A DNA stretch of 64,000 nucleotides, taken from the NCBI RefSeq assembly GCF_027587205.1, contig NZ_JAPDOD010000001.1, forward strand, positions 1 to 64,000, given 5' to 3'. Source of the stretch: Solirubrobacter ginsenosidimutans. GTDB taxonomy: Bacteria; Actinomycetota; Thermoleophilia; Solirubrobacterales; Solirubrobacteraceae. How positions within the stretch are numbered: the stretch's first letter is position 1; every line of letters begins with the position of its first letter. Below, piece after piece: positions 16,726 through 25,519 of this stretch. The notes beneath the pieces are model-generated. The model worked only from the letters and a program-made list of their open reading frames with translations. It did no database searches and was not told the origin of the DNA. The position numbers and the translations under genes were made by a program.

Positions 16726-17261
16726 GCGTTGTCTCCCACCCGGCGTCGCAACGAGTCCAGGCCACGCGATACGCGCTTGCGCACCACCGCCTCCGAGGTC
16801 CGCAACTCACGCGCGATGTCCTCGTAGTCGCGCTCGTCGACGATCCTCGCCTGAACCGCCTGCGCCTGCTCCGGCGAGAGATGACCCATGGCGTCCGCCA
16901 GCACTTGGCCGGCATGAATGCGCTCCAACGCCGCCAACGTCTCGTCCTCGAGCACCAGCGGCCGCATCCGCAACCGCGCCCGCGCCCGTGACTCGACGCG
17001 CCGACGCTCGGCGCTGCGACCCATGACGTTGCGCGCGATCCCGAACAGCCACCCGACCGCCGGCGTGTCACCCGCCCGGAAGCGCTCGGAGCCCAGCAAT
17101 GCCGCGGCAAAGCACTCCGCGCACAGATCTGCCGCGACCTCCACGTGCTGCACGCGGCGGTAGAAGTAGCGGAAGATCGCGCGCTCGTGCCGCGCGTAGA
17201 ACTCGCCGAACGCGCTCGGATCGCGCCGGGCTCGAGCCAGCAGCTGCTCATCTGAGTCCAC
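16722..17261 (-). CDS. ECF-family RNA polymerase sigma factor
   Basis: A 179-residue sigma factor. Region 2 spans about 10-80 (FGEFYARHERAIFRYFYRRV and VGWLFGIARNVMGR). Region 4 spans about 115-170 (LSPEQAQAVQARIVDERDYE, DIARELRTSEAVVRKRVSRG). Length and layout fit an extracytoplasmic-function sigma. The start is GTG 17261 with no strong ribosome site. It is followed with a four-base overlap by the membrane protein likely to control it. The target genes are not evident in the window. Confidence 0.92.
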   Translation of the reverse strand: MDSDEQLLARARRDPSAFGEFYARHERAIFRYFYRRVQHVEVAADLCAECFAAALLGSERFRAGDTPAVGWLFGIARNVMGRSAERRRVESRARARLRMRPLVLEDETLAALERIHAGQVLADAMGHLSPEQAQAVQARIVDERDYEDIARELRTSEAVVRKRVSRGLDSLRRRVGDNA

Positions 17262-17389
17262 GACGATCTATCTACGGGATCGCGCACCGCTTGTGACCGG
17301 ACAGACGCAACACGCGAGAACGTCGGCGACAGCTGGCGGCGGTCTGCTTGAGCGCAGGTCGCGCGGTCGCCCGTCGGGCGACCGCGGGC

Positions 17390-18142
17390 TCACATCCGGG
17401 CGCGCAGCACGTCGACCTCGCAGCCGGGCGCGGACGGGTCGAACCCATGCTCGACCAGCCAGCGGATCACCGACAGGCTCCGCAGCGACCACCACCCTTG
17501 GATCACGTCGCGGTCGACATCGGTGCCGTAGCCGGCGAGGACGTCGTCGAGGTGCTCCTCGTGTCCGAGCGTCAAGTTGGCGAGGTCGAACAGGGCGTCG
17601 CCCTGGCTCGCCTCGGACCAGTCGATCACGCCGGTGATCGCGTCGTCGCCGTCGACGAACACATGCGTGATCTGCAGGTCGCCGTGCGTGAACACGGGCG
17701 TCCACGGCCGCAGCGCGGCCGCGGCGATCTCGCGGTTGCGTGTCACCAGGTCGGTGGGCAGGACGCCGTCGGCGATCAGCCAAGCGCATTCGCGGTCGAG
17801 GTCTGCCTCGAACGCCTCGCGGCTGCGGCCGCGCCAGGGCGGGAGCGGCGCGTCGTGCAGCCGACGCACCGCGGCACCCGCCGCCGCCCATGCCGCCGGC
17901 GACGCGGGGGACGGCTCGCCGAGGCGGCCGAGCGCCGTTCCGGTGACGGCCGCGAGTGCGAGCACGGGCGGCTCGCGCCACAGGACCTTCGGCGTCGGGA
18001 CCGGCGCCAGGGACATCGCCTCGACCTCGACGTCGATGCGCGTCTGATCGGCATCGATCTTGAGGAATACGTCGCCGACGCGGAGGGTCGCCCGCTCGCT
18101 GTGGGCAACGACGACTTTGACCTCATCCACGCCGGCGATCAT
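17390..18142 (-). CDS. aminoglycoside phosphotransferase (APH) family kinase
   Basis: A 250-residue kinase-like protein. The catalytic loop is FTHGDLQITHVFVDGD, with the usual HGD and downstream His, and the metal-binding motif is ITGVIDWSEASQGD. The N-lobe is short (LRVGDVFLKIDAD holds the presumptive ATP-binding Lys). Such proteins phosphorylate hydroxyls of small molecules; resistance to aminoglycosides is only one of many roles and there is no evidence for it here. The start is ATG 18142, without a clear ribosome site. Single gene. Confidence 0.85.
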   Translation of the reverse strand: MIAGVDEVKVVVAHSERATLRVGDVFLKIDADQTRIDVEVEAMSLAPVPTPKVLWREPPVLALAAVTGTALGRLGEPSPASPAAWAAAGAAVRRLHDAPLPPWRGRSREAFEADLDRECAWLIADGVLPTDLVTRNREIAAAALRPWTPVFTHGDLQITHVFVDGDDAITGVIDWSEASQGDALFDLANLTLGHEEHLDDVLAGYGTDVDRDVIQGWWSLRSLSVIRWLVEHGFDPSAPGCEVDVLRARM

Positions 18143-18182
18143 CCCAGGACCGGGGGAGAACCGGCTATCTGAGCGTCACGCG

Positions 18183-18260
18183 CTAGCGGCGCCGAACGCG
18201 CATCCAGGCCAGCACGAGCAGCGGCACGATGACGACGACGGTGATGATGATCGGCCACAT
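18183..18260 (-). CDS. possible 25-residue single-pass membrane peptide
   Basis: The minus strand encodes MWPIIITVVVIVPLLVLAWM followed by RVRRR and a stop. It is a perfect hydrophobic helix with a positively charged C-terminal end, as in known membrane small proteins. There is no good ribosome site, so it may be chance in GC-rich DNA. Confidence 0.35.
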   Translation of the reverse strand: MWPIIITVVVIVPLLVLAWMRVRRR

Positions 18261-18425
18261 AAGGCGGAGACTAGACCACCGCCGCGTCGTGAGGTCCTAC
18301 GGCGCTCGTCGTGCGCGTCGGCGAACGGGCGAGCGCGGGGGGGCAGCCGTCGGCACTCTGCGAGCCGTGAGATCGCCCACCGGGGGTGAGGGGCGGTCAC
18401 CCGGGGGACGGCGAGCATCGCCGAG

Positions 18426-19799
18426 ATGCACACGGCGACGCTCCCTGCCGGCTTTCCCGCGCCCGCGACGATCGAGCGCGCGTACGACCAGGCTGACCTC
18501 AACCGGGCGATCCAGGCCTACCGTTTCTTCTTTCCGACCGTGTCCGGGCTGGCGATGGTCAAGGGCAATGAACCCGTCGGACTCGTGGACAATCGCGTCT
18601 TCGGGCAGCTGGACACGCAGCCGCGCCATGTCGGCTTCACGCTGAACTCCGACACCCCCTATGGACCGATTCCGCTCGACCTGCGCGACGGGCCCATGGT
18701 CATCGAACTGCCTGCTGGTCCGCTGATCTGTGTCGCGCTGGACCTCAACCAGCGCTGGGTGGCAGACATGGGCCTCCCGGGTCCTGACGCCGGCCGTGGA
18801 GGGAAACATCTCCTGCTGCCACCCGGCTACGAAGGTGAGATCCCCGACGGGTACCACGCCGCCCGCGCGACCACCTACCGCGTGATCGCCGGCGTCCGAT
18901 CGTTGCCGGTCGGCGGTGACGTCGAAGCGGCGATGGCCCGGATCGCGACGATCCGGGTGCACCCGTTGCACGCCGACGCCGACTGGGCGCCGCCGACGTT
19001 CGTGAACTTCAGCGATCGCGATCAGGACACGACGCCGCTGCGCTGGGAGACCACGCTCGAGTTCTGGCGCGCGCTGCACGAGGTGATCGATACCGAGCCG
19101 CGCCTCGACGAGTTCCGCATCCTCTATGGCGAGCTCGCCGCGCTCGGGATCGCTTGCGGCAAACCGTTCGCTCCTGACGAACGCATGACCCGCATCCTCG
19201 AACAGGCGGCGGTCACGGGCAACGAGCAGATGCGCGTGCAGGCGTTCGCTGACCGCCGGCCCGATCGCGTCGTCTGGCCGGACCGCCAGTGGGAGTGGGC
19301 GGCGCTGCGCTTCGAGGACGGCGACTTCTACGCCGACGGCTACCTCGACGTCGACGCGCGAGAGAAGTGGTTCTTTCAGGCGATCGCGTCCTCACCCGCC
19401 ATGTTCCGGCGCGGCGCCGGCGCCGGCTCGGTCTACTGGCTCGGGCTGCGCGACGCCTCCGGCGCCTATCTCGACGGCAGCCAGAGCTATCGGCTGCGCG
19501 TGCCGCTGCCCGTGCCCGGCAAGCTGTTCTGGTCGGTCACGGTGTATGACGCAGTCACGCGCAGCCAGATCCGGACCGAGCAGGGTCACGCCGCGTTGCG
19601 CTCGCTGTTCGAACTGGCCGACGCTGACGATTCCGGGCACGTCGACCTGCTCTTCGGCCCACACGCACCCGGCGGACAGACCGACGCCTGGATCCGGACC
19701 ATCCCGAACCGCGGCTGGTTCGTCTACTTCCGTGTCTACGGGCCGGAGACGTCAAGCTTCGACGGCTCCTGGAAACCCGGCGACTTCGAGCTTCTCTGA
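18426..19799 (+). CDS. DUF1254/DUF1214 domain protein
   Basis: A 457-residue protein with the N-terminal DUF1254 part (AYRFFFPTVSGLAMVKGNEP, TLNSDTPYGPIPLDLRDGP) and the C-terminal DUF1214 part (YWLGLRDASGAYLDGSQSYR, FWSVTVYDAVTRSQI, DLLFGPHAPGG). Proteins of this architecture are common in proteobacteria and actinobacteria, usually secreted, and without an assigned reaction. No signal peptide is visible here from ATG 18426, and the ribosome site is weak. Single gene between a small membrane ORF and ytoQ. Confidence 0.85.
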   Translation: MHTATLPAGFPAPATIERAYDQADLNRAIQAYRFFFPTVSGLAMVKGNEPVGLVDNRVFGQLDTQPRHVGFTLNSDTPYGPIPLDLRDGPMVIELPAGPLICVALDLNQRWVADMGLPGPDAGRGGKHLLLPPGYEGEIPDGYHAARATTYRVIAGVRSLPVGGDVEAAMARIATIRVHPLHADADWAPPTFVNFSDRDQDTTPLRWETTLEFWRALHEVIDTEPRLDEFRILYGELAALGIACGKPFAPDERMTRILEQAAVTGNEQMRVQAFADRRPDRVVWPDRQWEWAALRFEDGDFYADGYLDVDAREKWFFQAIASSPAMFRRGAGAGSVYWLGLRDASGAYLDGSQSYRLRVPLPVPGKLFWSVTVYDAVTRSQIRTEQGHAALRSLFELADADDSGHVDLLFGPHAPGGQTDAWIRTIPNRGWFVYFRVYGPETSSFDGSWKPGDFELL

Positions 19800-19817
19800 G
19801 ACCCCCGGGACTGCCGC

Positions 19818-20276
19818 TCAATCGCCCGCCACAATGCCCGCGAGCACGTAGCGGAGTATGTCGACCACCTGCTCGGGCTCGCGTGCCACAGCGAGCGCGG
19901 CACGATCGACCTCCTTTAGCGCGTGATCGTGCTCGGTCGGATGCAAGGTGATCAGCGGCTTGCCGAGCGCCGCGGCGTAGCCGGCGTCAAACGCGGCGTT
20001 CCACTGCCGATACTGATCCCCGAACCGGACCACGACGATGTCGGCCCGCTCGATGAGCGTTCGCGTTCGGATGGCGTTGACCCCGGCCCCGAGGTGGTCG
20101 TTCCAGAAGGGACGCTCCTGCTCGCCGAGGATCGCCGTGCCGGCGGCGTCGGAGGCGGCGTGGTCGGTCACCGGTGCCGTGAGCCGAAGGTCGAGGCCGG
20201 CTGCCGCCGCGCCACGCTCGATCCGCTCACGCCAGTCCGTGTGGATCTCGCCCGAGAGGTAGACCTGCCAGTTCAT
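19818..20276 (-). CDS. ytoQ: YtoQ family protein
   Basis: A 152-residue protein matching Bacillus YtoQ along its length: MNWQVYLSGEIHTDWRERI, APVTDHAASD, ILGEQERPFW, IRTRTLIERADIVVVRFGDQ, YRQWNAAFDAGYAAALGKPL. The fold resembles nucleoside 2-deoxyribosyltransferases (Toll-like sheet with YLSGE), but no activity is known for the family. It converges with the DUF1254 gene, with an 18-bp gap. Confidence 0.88.
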   Translation of the reverse strand: MNWQVYLSGEIHTDWRERIERGAAAAGLDLRLTAPVTDHAASDAAGTAILGEQERPFWNDHLGAGVNAIRTRTLIERADIVVVRFGDQYRQWNAAFDAGYAAALGKPLITLHPTEHDHALKEVDRAALAVAREPEQVVDILRYVLAGIVAGD

Positions 20277-20315
20277 CGCCAGAGCGTAGTGCGCGACGGA
20301 CGCACGTCCGTGGCG

Positions 20316-20633
20316 CTACCGCCTGTGAAGGGCGACGTTGTCCGGTTCGATTCCACTGACTGCGAGCACGATCCGTACCTCGGTGGTGTCGCCGGCGGCG
20401 GCCCAACCGGCTGGGTCTCGGAGACCTGCGAAACGCACCGGCACGCCGTCGACGCGCAACTCGACGGCGAACGACTCCGCGCCGGCGACCCGCGCCGCGA
20501 CCGCGCGGCGATGTGCGTGGATGCGGAGCGCGCGAGTCGCCCGGCGCACCGACGGCCAGGTGCGCGTTGACTCGTCGCCTCGTATGCGCGAGCATCGGCT
20601 GGTGTTCCGGTGGGCCTGCGTGTTGGCCGTCAC
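20316..20633 (-). CDS. hypothetical protein, start uncertain
   Basis: The C-terminal half reads as a plausible folded protein (SFAVELRVDGVPVRFAGLRD, TEVRIVLAVSGIEPDNVALH), with the codon bias of real genes here. The N-terminal third is Arg/Thr-rich and unconvincing. A GTG at 20549 (VRRATRALRIHAHRR) would give about 77 residues. It begins 40 bp downstream of the ytoQ start on the same strand and overlaps, on the opposite strand, the start of a decayed propeller gene. Function unknown. Confidence 0.4.
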   Translation of the reverse strand: MTANTQAHRNTSRCSRIRGDESTRTWPSVRRATRALRIHAHRRAVAARVAGAESFAVELRVDGVPVRFAGLRDPAGWAAAGDTTEVRIVLAVSGIEPDNVALHRR

Positions 20634-20872
20634 CGCATGCGCCGTGTTCGGCCCTCGTGCTCGAGCGTCCGCGGCCGAGCCGCCCCTGTACGCCCGACGC
20701 CGTCGAGCATCGCGTCCATCAGGCCGCGTGGTCGCCGGACGGGAGACGACTTGCCGCGATCACCGAGGAGTCGATCCGGGTGTGGAACCTCGCGGGTACC
20801 TTGCGGGCGCGGATGCCGAAACCGGAGTCGTTTCTGCTTCTGGCGAAGCTGCTCTGGCCGCGAGGCGCGTGA
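20584..20872 (+). pseudogene. secreted beta-propeller (PD40/WD40-like) gene, frameshifted and short
   Basis: ATG 20584 encodes a signal peptide (FRWACVLAVTACAVFGPRARASAAEPPL). The frame then becomes Arg-rich nonsense, while the next frame carries a propeller blade (HQAAWSPDGRRLAAITEESI, RVWNLAG) and ends at TGA 20872. The switch needs a one-base change near 20690-20700. Only one blade remains, so a larger deletion is also likely. It overlaps the next propeller gene by TGATG, suggesting an old operon or tandem duplicates. Confidence 0.6.
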
Positions 20873-21828
20873 TGCGCGCGTTCGTGAGTTCCGCGGCGGT
20901 GGGCTCGACGCGGTTCCTGGTCCGAGCGGTCGCGGCCGTGACCGCGCTCGTCGCATGGATCTCGGTCTCACCGGCGCAAGCAGCGATGCCGGACGGCCAG
21001 ATCTTCGCGACCGAGGAGCGGCTGTCGAACGAGTGCTCCACATGCGATCAGCCTGGCGCGACCTACGTCGTGTGGCGTGGCGCGCTCCAGCGTCCGTTTC
21101 ACAAGCTCCGCGGCCTACGCGTCGACAACCAGCCAGCGGTCTCGCCGGACGGCCGCCTGGTGGCGTACGTGGGGTGGCCGCAAGCCAACGTCTACGTGCG
21201 TGCGATCGACGCGCACGCCAACTCGGTCGGTCCGCGCCGCTTGCTCGTCCGGCTGCCGTCGATCGCCGATCGCGCCCAGCTGGACTGCGCGTTCTCCCCC
21301 GACGGCCGCTCGCTCGTGATGCTCGGTGAGGGCGATTTCGAGGCGAACCCGGGACAGCTGGCGTGGACGGTCGGGCTCGACGGCAGCGGCTTACGTCAGC
21401 TGCCGATCCCGTAACCCCTACTCGGATGGGGGCCGGCTTGGTCGTCGCGGCAGCGGCTGGCCTTCGATGCTCAGGGCACGATCTACACCCTCGGAGACGA
21501 CGGCAGCGACATCCGCCCGATCCCGAACCAGGGATACGACAATCACGAGGCGCGGTGGACGCCTGACGGCCGGCGGCTGTTGTTCCTGCGGGGCGGCCTG
21601 GAGCTGATGGCGGTCGACGCGGACGGCCAGCACCTGCGTCAGCTGCACCGATGGAGTCGCTTCCGGGATGCGATGGCGCTATCTCCCGACGGCCGTCATC
21701 TCGCATTGCTCGTCCGCGGGGAAAATCGCACCCACGTGGAGATCGCGCACGCAGACGGAACGCATCCGCATCGCCTGAAGCTGCAGCGCCCGCTGCCCGC
21801 CAGGGCGCTGGCGTGGACCACCGGGTGA
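20872..21828 (+). pseudogene. TolB-like beta-propeller gene with an in-frame stop
   Basis: ATG 20872 encodes a signal or anchor (LVRAVAAVTALVAWISVSPAQA) and then PD40 blades (QPAVSPDGRLVAYVG, DCAFSPDGRSLVMLGEGDF). A TAA at 21412-21414 interrupts the gene after LRQLPIP. The same frame continues with more blades (RWTPDGRRLLFL, AMALSPDGRHLALLVRG) to the natural TGA at 21828. Undamaged, it would be about 318 residues. The gene was probably silenced by a nonsense change, though a truncated half-propeller may still be made. Confidence 0.65.
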
Positions 21829-21944
21829 AACGGGTCGAACAGGGAGACCGAAGCTCTGCCGCCCGGCAACCAACGTCAAGCTGCGATCCCCCCGCCCTGG
21901 ACATCTCATTTCCAACGCGCCCCAAGCCGCGTACGCTGCCCGGT

Positions 21945-22172
21945 ATGGCTAAGAGGCGCTGGAGCGACCTGGACCCACGATTCCGCCAGGCAATGATGCT
22001 CGTCGGCGCCGTGGAGGCCGGACTGAAGATCGCGGCGTTGATCGACCTCGCGCAGCGCCCGGCTCGGCACGTTCGCGGCTCGAAGGCGTGGTGGGCGGCC
22101 GCCATCACGGTGGTGAACTCCGCTGGTGCGGTACCGATCGTCTACTTCCTGCGCGGCCGACGCTCCCTGTAG
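21945..22172 (+). CDS. small membrane protein, 75 aa
   Basis: Begins MAKRRWSDLDPRFRQAMMLV and ends with AWWAAAITVVNSAGAVPIVYF plus RGRRSL. That C-terminal half resembles the N-terminal membrane segment of phospholipase D-like proteins (KA.W....N..G.I.YF..GR). Two weak membrane helices are likely. It precedes another membrane protein by 10 bp on the same strand, so the pair may be an operon. Function unknown. Confidence 0.65.
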   Translation: MAKRRWSDLDPRFRQAMMLVGAVEAGLKIAALIDLAQRPARHVRGSKAWWAAAITVVNSAGAVPIVYFLRGRRSL

Positions 22173-22182
22173 CGTCTCGGCC

Positions 22183-22860
22183 ATGCCCACGCTGTCACCC
22201 ACGGAGATCATCGGCCGGGCGTTCCGGATCTACCGTGACCAGATCGGCGTCTTGTTGCCGGCCGCCCTGATCGTGTTCGCCATCAACGCCGTCGTGAGCT
22301 GGGTGTTCGACCACGGCGTGTTGGCGCTGGTTGCCGCCGTGGTCTCGCTCGTGCTGGCGATCCTCTACGACGGCATGGTCGTGCAGCTGGTGCGTGACGT
22401 GCAGGACGGCCGGCGTGACAACTCAGTGGGAGAGCTGTTCAGCAGTGTGTCGCCGGTCCTGCTGCCGCTGACCGGCGTCTCGATCCTCGGCGGCATCGGG
22501 ATCGGCATCGGATTCGTGTTCTGCATCGTTCCGGGCCTGTTCTTGCTGACCTTCTGGTCTGTGGTGGCGCCCGTAACCGTGATCGAGCGGCCGGGAATGT
22601 TCAGCGCCTTCGGCCGCAGCTGGGAACTGGTGCGCGGCCACGCATGGCCGGTCTTCGGCGCGATCGTGCTCGTGTTCCTGCTCGTCGTCGCGGCCTCCGT
22701 CGCGGCCGCGCTGATCGGGCTGGTACTCGGAGACGTCGGCCGCGCCGTCCTGAACTGGATCTTCAACGCGCTCACGCAACCGGTGGCGGCGCTCACGACC
22801 TCGGTGCTCTACTTCGCGCTTCTTCAGGTGCGCAGCGCGGCCGAGACACCGCAGGCGTAG
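22183..22860 (+). CDS. multi-pass membrane protein
   Basis: A 225-residue integral membrane protein with about six hydrophobic segments: LLPAALIVFAINAVVSWVF, LALVAAVVSLVLAILY, GVSILGGIGIGIGFVF, VPGLFLLTFWSVVAPVTVIE, VFGAIVLVFLLVVAASVAAA and a C-terminal hydrophobic stretch. The opening TEIIGRAFRIYRDQIGVLLP is typical of the glycerophosphodiesterase-membrane-domain/DUF7847-type proteins of actinobacteria. No enzymatic motif. The start ATG 22183 is 10 bp after the previous stop. Confidence 0.75.
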   Translation: MPTLSPTEIIGRAFRIYRDQIGVLLPAALIVFAINAVVSWVFDHGVLALVAAVVSLVLAILYDGMVVQLVRDVQDGRRDNSVGELFSSVSPVLLPLTGVSILGGIGIGIGFVFCIVPGLFLLTFWSVVAPVTVIERPGMFSAFGRSWELVRGHAWPVFGAIVLVFLLVVAASVAAALIGLVLGDVGRAVLNWIFNALTQPVAALTTSVLYFALLQVRSAAETPQA

Positions 22861-22966
22861 ACGGTCATCGCGTCGACGCCGATCGAAGCGTGGGAGCTCG
22901 CTGGCGTCGCGGGCGACTGCACGAGTAGTCTGGCCGCCAGGCGCTGCGAGGCGGATACTGATCGCT

Positions 22967-23164
22967 ATGTCACGCATCGCCCGCCTGCTCGCCGGCGTGG
23001 CCCATGCGCTGCGGACCGAAGACAACGCCGACGCGCGCGTGCACTTTCACTCCGGCGATCATGGCCGTCCGTACGTCTGCGAGGACCCGCGCTGCGAATC
23101 GCCGAGTCTTGACCCCGCGGAAGCCGAATGGTGGGAGATCACGCGAGAGCTGCTCGCACCTTAG
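22967..23164 (+). CDS. hypothetical protein, 65 aa
   Basis: Starts MSRIARLLAGVAHALRTED and carries HFHSGDHGRPYVCEDPRCES, with a CxxxxC pair and several His that might bind a metal, then EAEWWEITRELLAP. The balanced composition suggests a real small protein. Family not recognised; no membrane segment. Confidence 0.55.
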   Translation: MSRIARLLAGVAHALRTEDNADARVHFHSGDHGRPYVCEDPRCESPSLDPAEAEWWEITRELLAP

Positions 23165-23370
23165 TCCGCCTCGGGGCCGAGCGCGAGGGCGCGAGTCCGA
23201 GATCCGGCCCGCTCGAAATGTCGCTCGACGCGGTCCGGGACCGGATCAGGGCGCAGTCAGCATCACCCGAATCGGATGACGACCGCCGGGCGCTGTGCGC
23301 GCAGCATTCGGCGACGTGCATCCCGCACCGGCTGGGATGCACGCCCGCAACCGCTGTGTGGAGGTGCCGA

Positions 23371-23832
23371 ATGCCGACGGCAGAGGAGCCACGGATCCTC
23401 GTGATCGCGAATCGCACGGCCTCGACGCCGAGGCTGCTGCACGAGATCGGCGAGCGCGCCGGCACGGGGGCGACGTTCACGCTGCTCATCCCGCCCGATC
23501 ACGGGGAGCACTCCGACTGGAGCCCGGAAGTGGCACTGGAGCTGGTGGGGCGCGCCGCGGGCGCCGACGTGGCGAGCATGGCCTCCGGCGAGGATCCCCT
23601 CGACACCGTGCACCGCGCCGTCTCCGACGGCGAGTTCGACGAGCTGATCGTCTGCACCGCCCCGGCCCATCTCGCCCGCTGGGTGCATCACGACCTGCCC
23701 CATCGCCTCCAGCACCTCGGGCTCCCGGTCATGGTGATCGCGCCGGACGATGCGCCGATCCCCGGCCACGTAAGCCAAGCGATGCCGGAGACGGTGACCT
23801 TTGCCCTTCCGGGTGGCGGCGGTGAGTTCTAG
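23371..23832 (+). CDS. universal-stress-like/hypothetical alpha-beta protein
   Basis: A 153-residue protein with GAGGTG nine bases before ATG 23371. It begins EEPRILVIANRTASTPRLLH and continues with ATFTLLIPPDHGEHSDW, FDELIVCTAPAHLARWVHHD and LGLPVMVIAPDD, an alternating beta-alpha pattern reminiscent of universal stress (HUP-fold) proteins. The ATP-binding GxxGxxG...G(S/T) signature is not seen. Such proteins are frequent in Solirubrobacterales. Longer upstream frames lack support. Confidence 0.65.
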   Translation: MPTAEEPRILVIANRTASTPRLLHEIGERAGTGATFTLLIPPDHGEHSDWSPEVALELVGRAAGADVASMASGEDPLDTVHRAVSDGEFDELIVCTAPAHLARWVHHDLPHRLQHLGLPVMVIAPDDAPIPGHVSQAMPETVTFALPGGGGEF

Positions 23833-23855
23833 CGGTGCGGAGTGGTGAGTCCGCG

Positions 23856-25334
23856 TCACCGATCTCCGGCGGCCAGGTGCTCTAGCCACGCCGCGAGCTG
23901 ATCGTGGTGGGAATGTCCTGCCCAGTCCGCAGCTGGGGTGCCGAAGGATGCGTCGCGGATCGTGGGATCGGCCCCGAGTGTCACGAGGAGTTCGCAGAGA
24001 TCCCGGTCGCCGGCGTAGGCGGCGACGTGTAGAGCGGTCTGGCCGTCGCGGTGGTTGACGTCGTAGCCGATGCGCGCGAGCAGTTCGACGCCGCGGGCGT
24101 TGCCGCGGTTGGCCGCGTCGATGAGGGCGCGGGGATGGCGGTGGGTGAGGGCGGCGGCGAGCGCCGGGTCGCGTGCCAACTCGCGCTCGACCCCGTCGCG
24201 GTCACCGCGCATGCCGAGCGCGAGCAGGTCATCGACCGCATCGGTCGCCCGGGGGGTTGCGCCCGCGTCGAGCAGCAGGCGCTCGATCGCCTGCGCTCCG
24301 CCGGCGCGGGCGCGCTCGACCGGGCGCAGGCCGCGCAGTGCGGGATGCCGGGTGCCGCGGCCGTCGGGGTCGACGCCGTGGCGGAGCAGCAGTGAGACGC
24401 GCTCGGCGTAGGCGTCGTTGTCGGCGACGAAGACAAGCGCGTCCTCGAGCAGCAGCTTCGGCTCGGTCAGATGCTCGCCCAGGCGTTGCGGCCAGGGCCC
24501 GCGCCGGCGCCCGCCCAGCCCGTGGGCGAGGAGCAGCTCGAGGTAGTCGCTCTCGGGCCGGAAGTGCCGGTTGTAGATCGTCTGGTCGTCGTTGGGGTCG
24601 GCTCCCGCTTCGAGGAGTACCGTCGCGAGCGCGAGCGATTCGTGGTGCGGCGGCTGGTTGGGCGCGTCCTCGCCGTACCCGAACGCGCCGGTGAGCGCCG
24701 TGAAGAGGTACGTCCCATCCCAGAGATAGCCGGCGTTGGGGTCAGCGCCGTGCTCGAGCAGCAGCCGCGCCACCGCGACCTGCGAGTGGCTCGGGTCGTC
24801 GCTCACCACGCGCGAGTAGGCGACGTAGAGCAGCGGCTTCCAGCCGAACGGCCCACCGATCGCCGCGGTCAGCGACCGATCACCGGCGAGCATCCGCGCC
24901 GCGGCCGCCGTGTCACCGACCGCGGCCGCGGTGTGGATCGAGCGGCCCGCGAGCGACGGATCGTGTCGGAGCAGTTGCGCGGCGCGCGCGGGCCGGCTCT
25001 GGTCGTCGCCGCCGTAGACGAGGCACGCCAGGCGGAGGAACTCGTCGGCGTCGTCACGCATCGGCGCGACCTCGTGTGGGTCGCGCCGGTAGCGGGTGAC
25101 AGCCTCGACGTAGGCCTTGAGCTTCGGCCAGCTGGGGTGCCCGTAGCTGCGGGCGACGGTCAGCTGCGCATCGCTCAAGCGGAAGCCGGTGCCCTGATCC
25201 GCGACATGCCGATGGAACTCGCGCGCGAGCGCGAGCGCCCCTGGGTCGCCATCACGCACTCGGCGCTGAACCGTGCGTGCCTCATTGCGGAGGTGCTCCC
25301 AGCTCGGGCGCGGCGGAAGACTGCGGATAGCCAT
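23856..25334 (-). CDS. ankyrin-repeat protein
   Basis: A 492-residue protein starting at ATG 25334, with GAGGTG six bases upstream. The N-terminal 70 residues (SWEHLRNEARTVQRRVRDGD, LTVARSYGHPSWPKLKAYVE) form the leader often found before ankyrin arrays in bacterial proteins. Ankyrin units follow: VAVARLLLEHGADPNAGYLW, SLALATVLLEAGADPNDDQT, RVSLLLRHGVDPDGRGTRH, GVELLARIGYDVNHRDGQTA and LCELLVTLGADPTIRDAS. No signal peptide or enzymatic domain. It probably mediates protein contacts; partner unknown. It lies 185 bp from the Kelch gene on the same strand. Confidence 0.88.
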   Translation of the reverse strand: MAIRSLPPRPSWEHLRNEARTVQRRVRDGDPGALALAREFHRHVADQGTGFRLSDAQLTVARSYGHPSWPKLKAYVEAVTRYRRDPHEVAPMRDDADEFLRLACLVYGGDDQSRPARAAQLLRHDPSLAGRSIHTAAAVGDTAAAARMLAGDRSLTAAIGGPFGWKPLLYVAYSRVVSDDPSHSQVAVARLLLEHGADPNAGYLWDGTYLFTALTGAFGYGEDAPNQPPHHESLALATVLLEAGADPNDDQTIYNRHFRPESDYLELLLAHGLGGRRRGPWPQRLGEHLTEPKLLLEDALVFVADNDAYAERVSLLLRHGVDPDGRGTRHPALRGLRPVERARAGGAQAIERLLLDAGATPRATDAVDDLLALGMRGDRDGVERELARDPALAAALTHRHPRALIDAANRGNARGVELLARIGYDVNHRDGQTALHVAAYAGDRDLCELLVTLGADPTIRDASFGTPAADWAGHSHHDQLAAWLEHLAAGDR

Positions 25335-25519
25335 CGAACGCACCTCACGTTTGGGCCGATGTCCGCATGGGTCGGGCCGAGGAGGTCCGAAGCTGACCGT
25401 CGATACGGCTGCTCGGGTGGGCTGAGCCCTGTCCGCGGACGGGTGGCGCCCCGAGAGCGCCGGCGACAGCGTAAACCAATGCCGCGGGCCGGCGCCACGA
25501 TCTCCAAGGTCGTGCCGAC

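Noticed and set aside
20338..20871. Upstream extension of the TolB-like gene to 20338
   Set aside because: The extended frame has no ribosome site and runs through the first propeller gene out of its blade frame; the signal peptide begins after ATG 20872.
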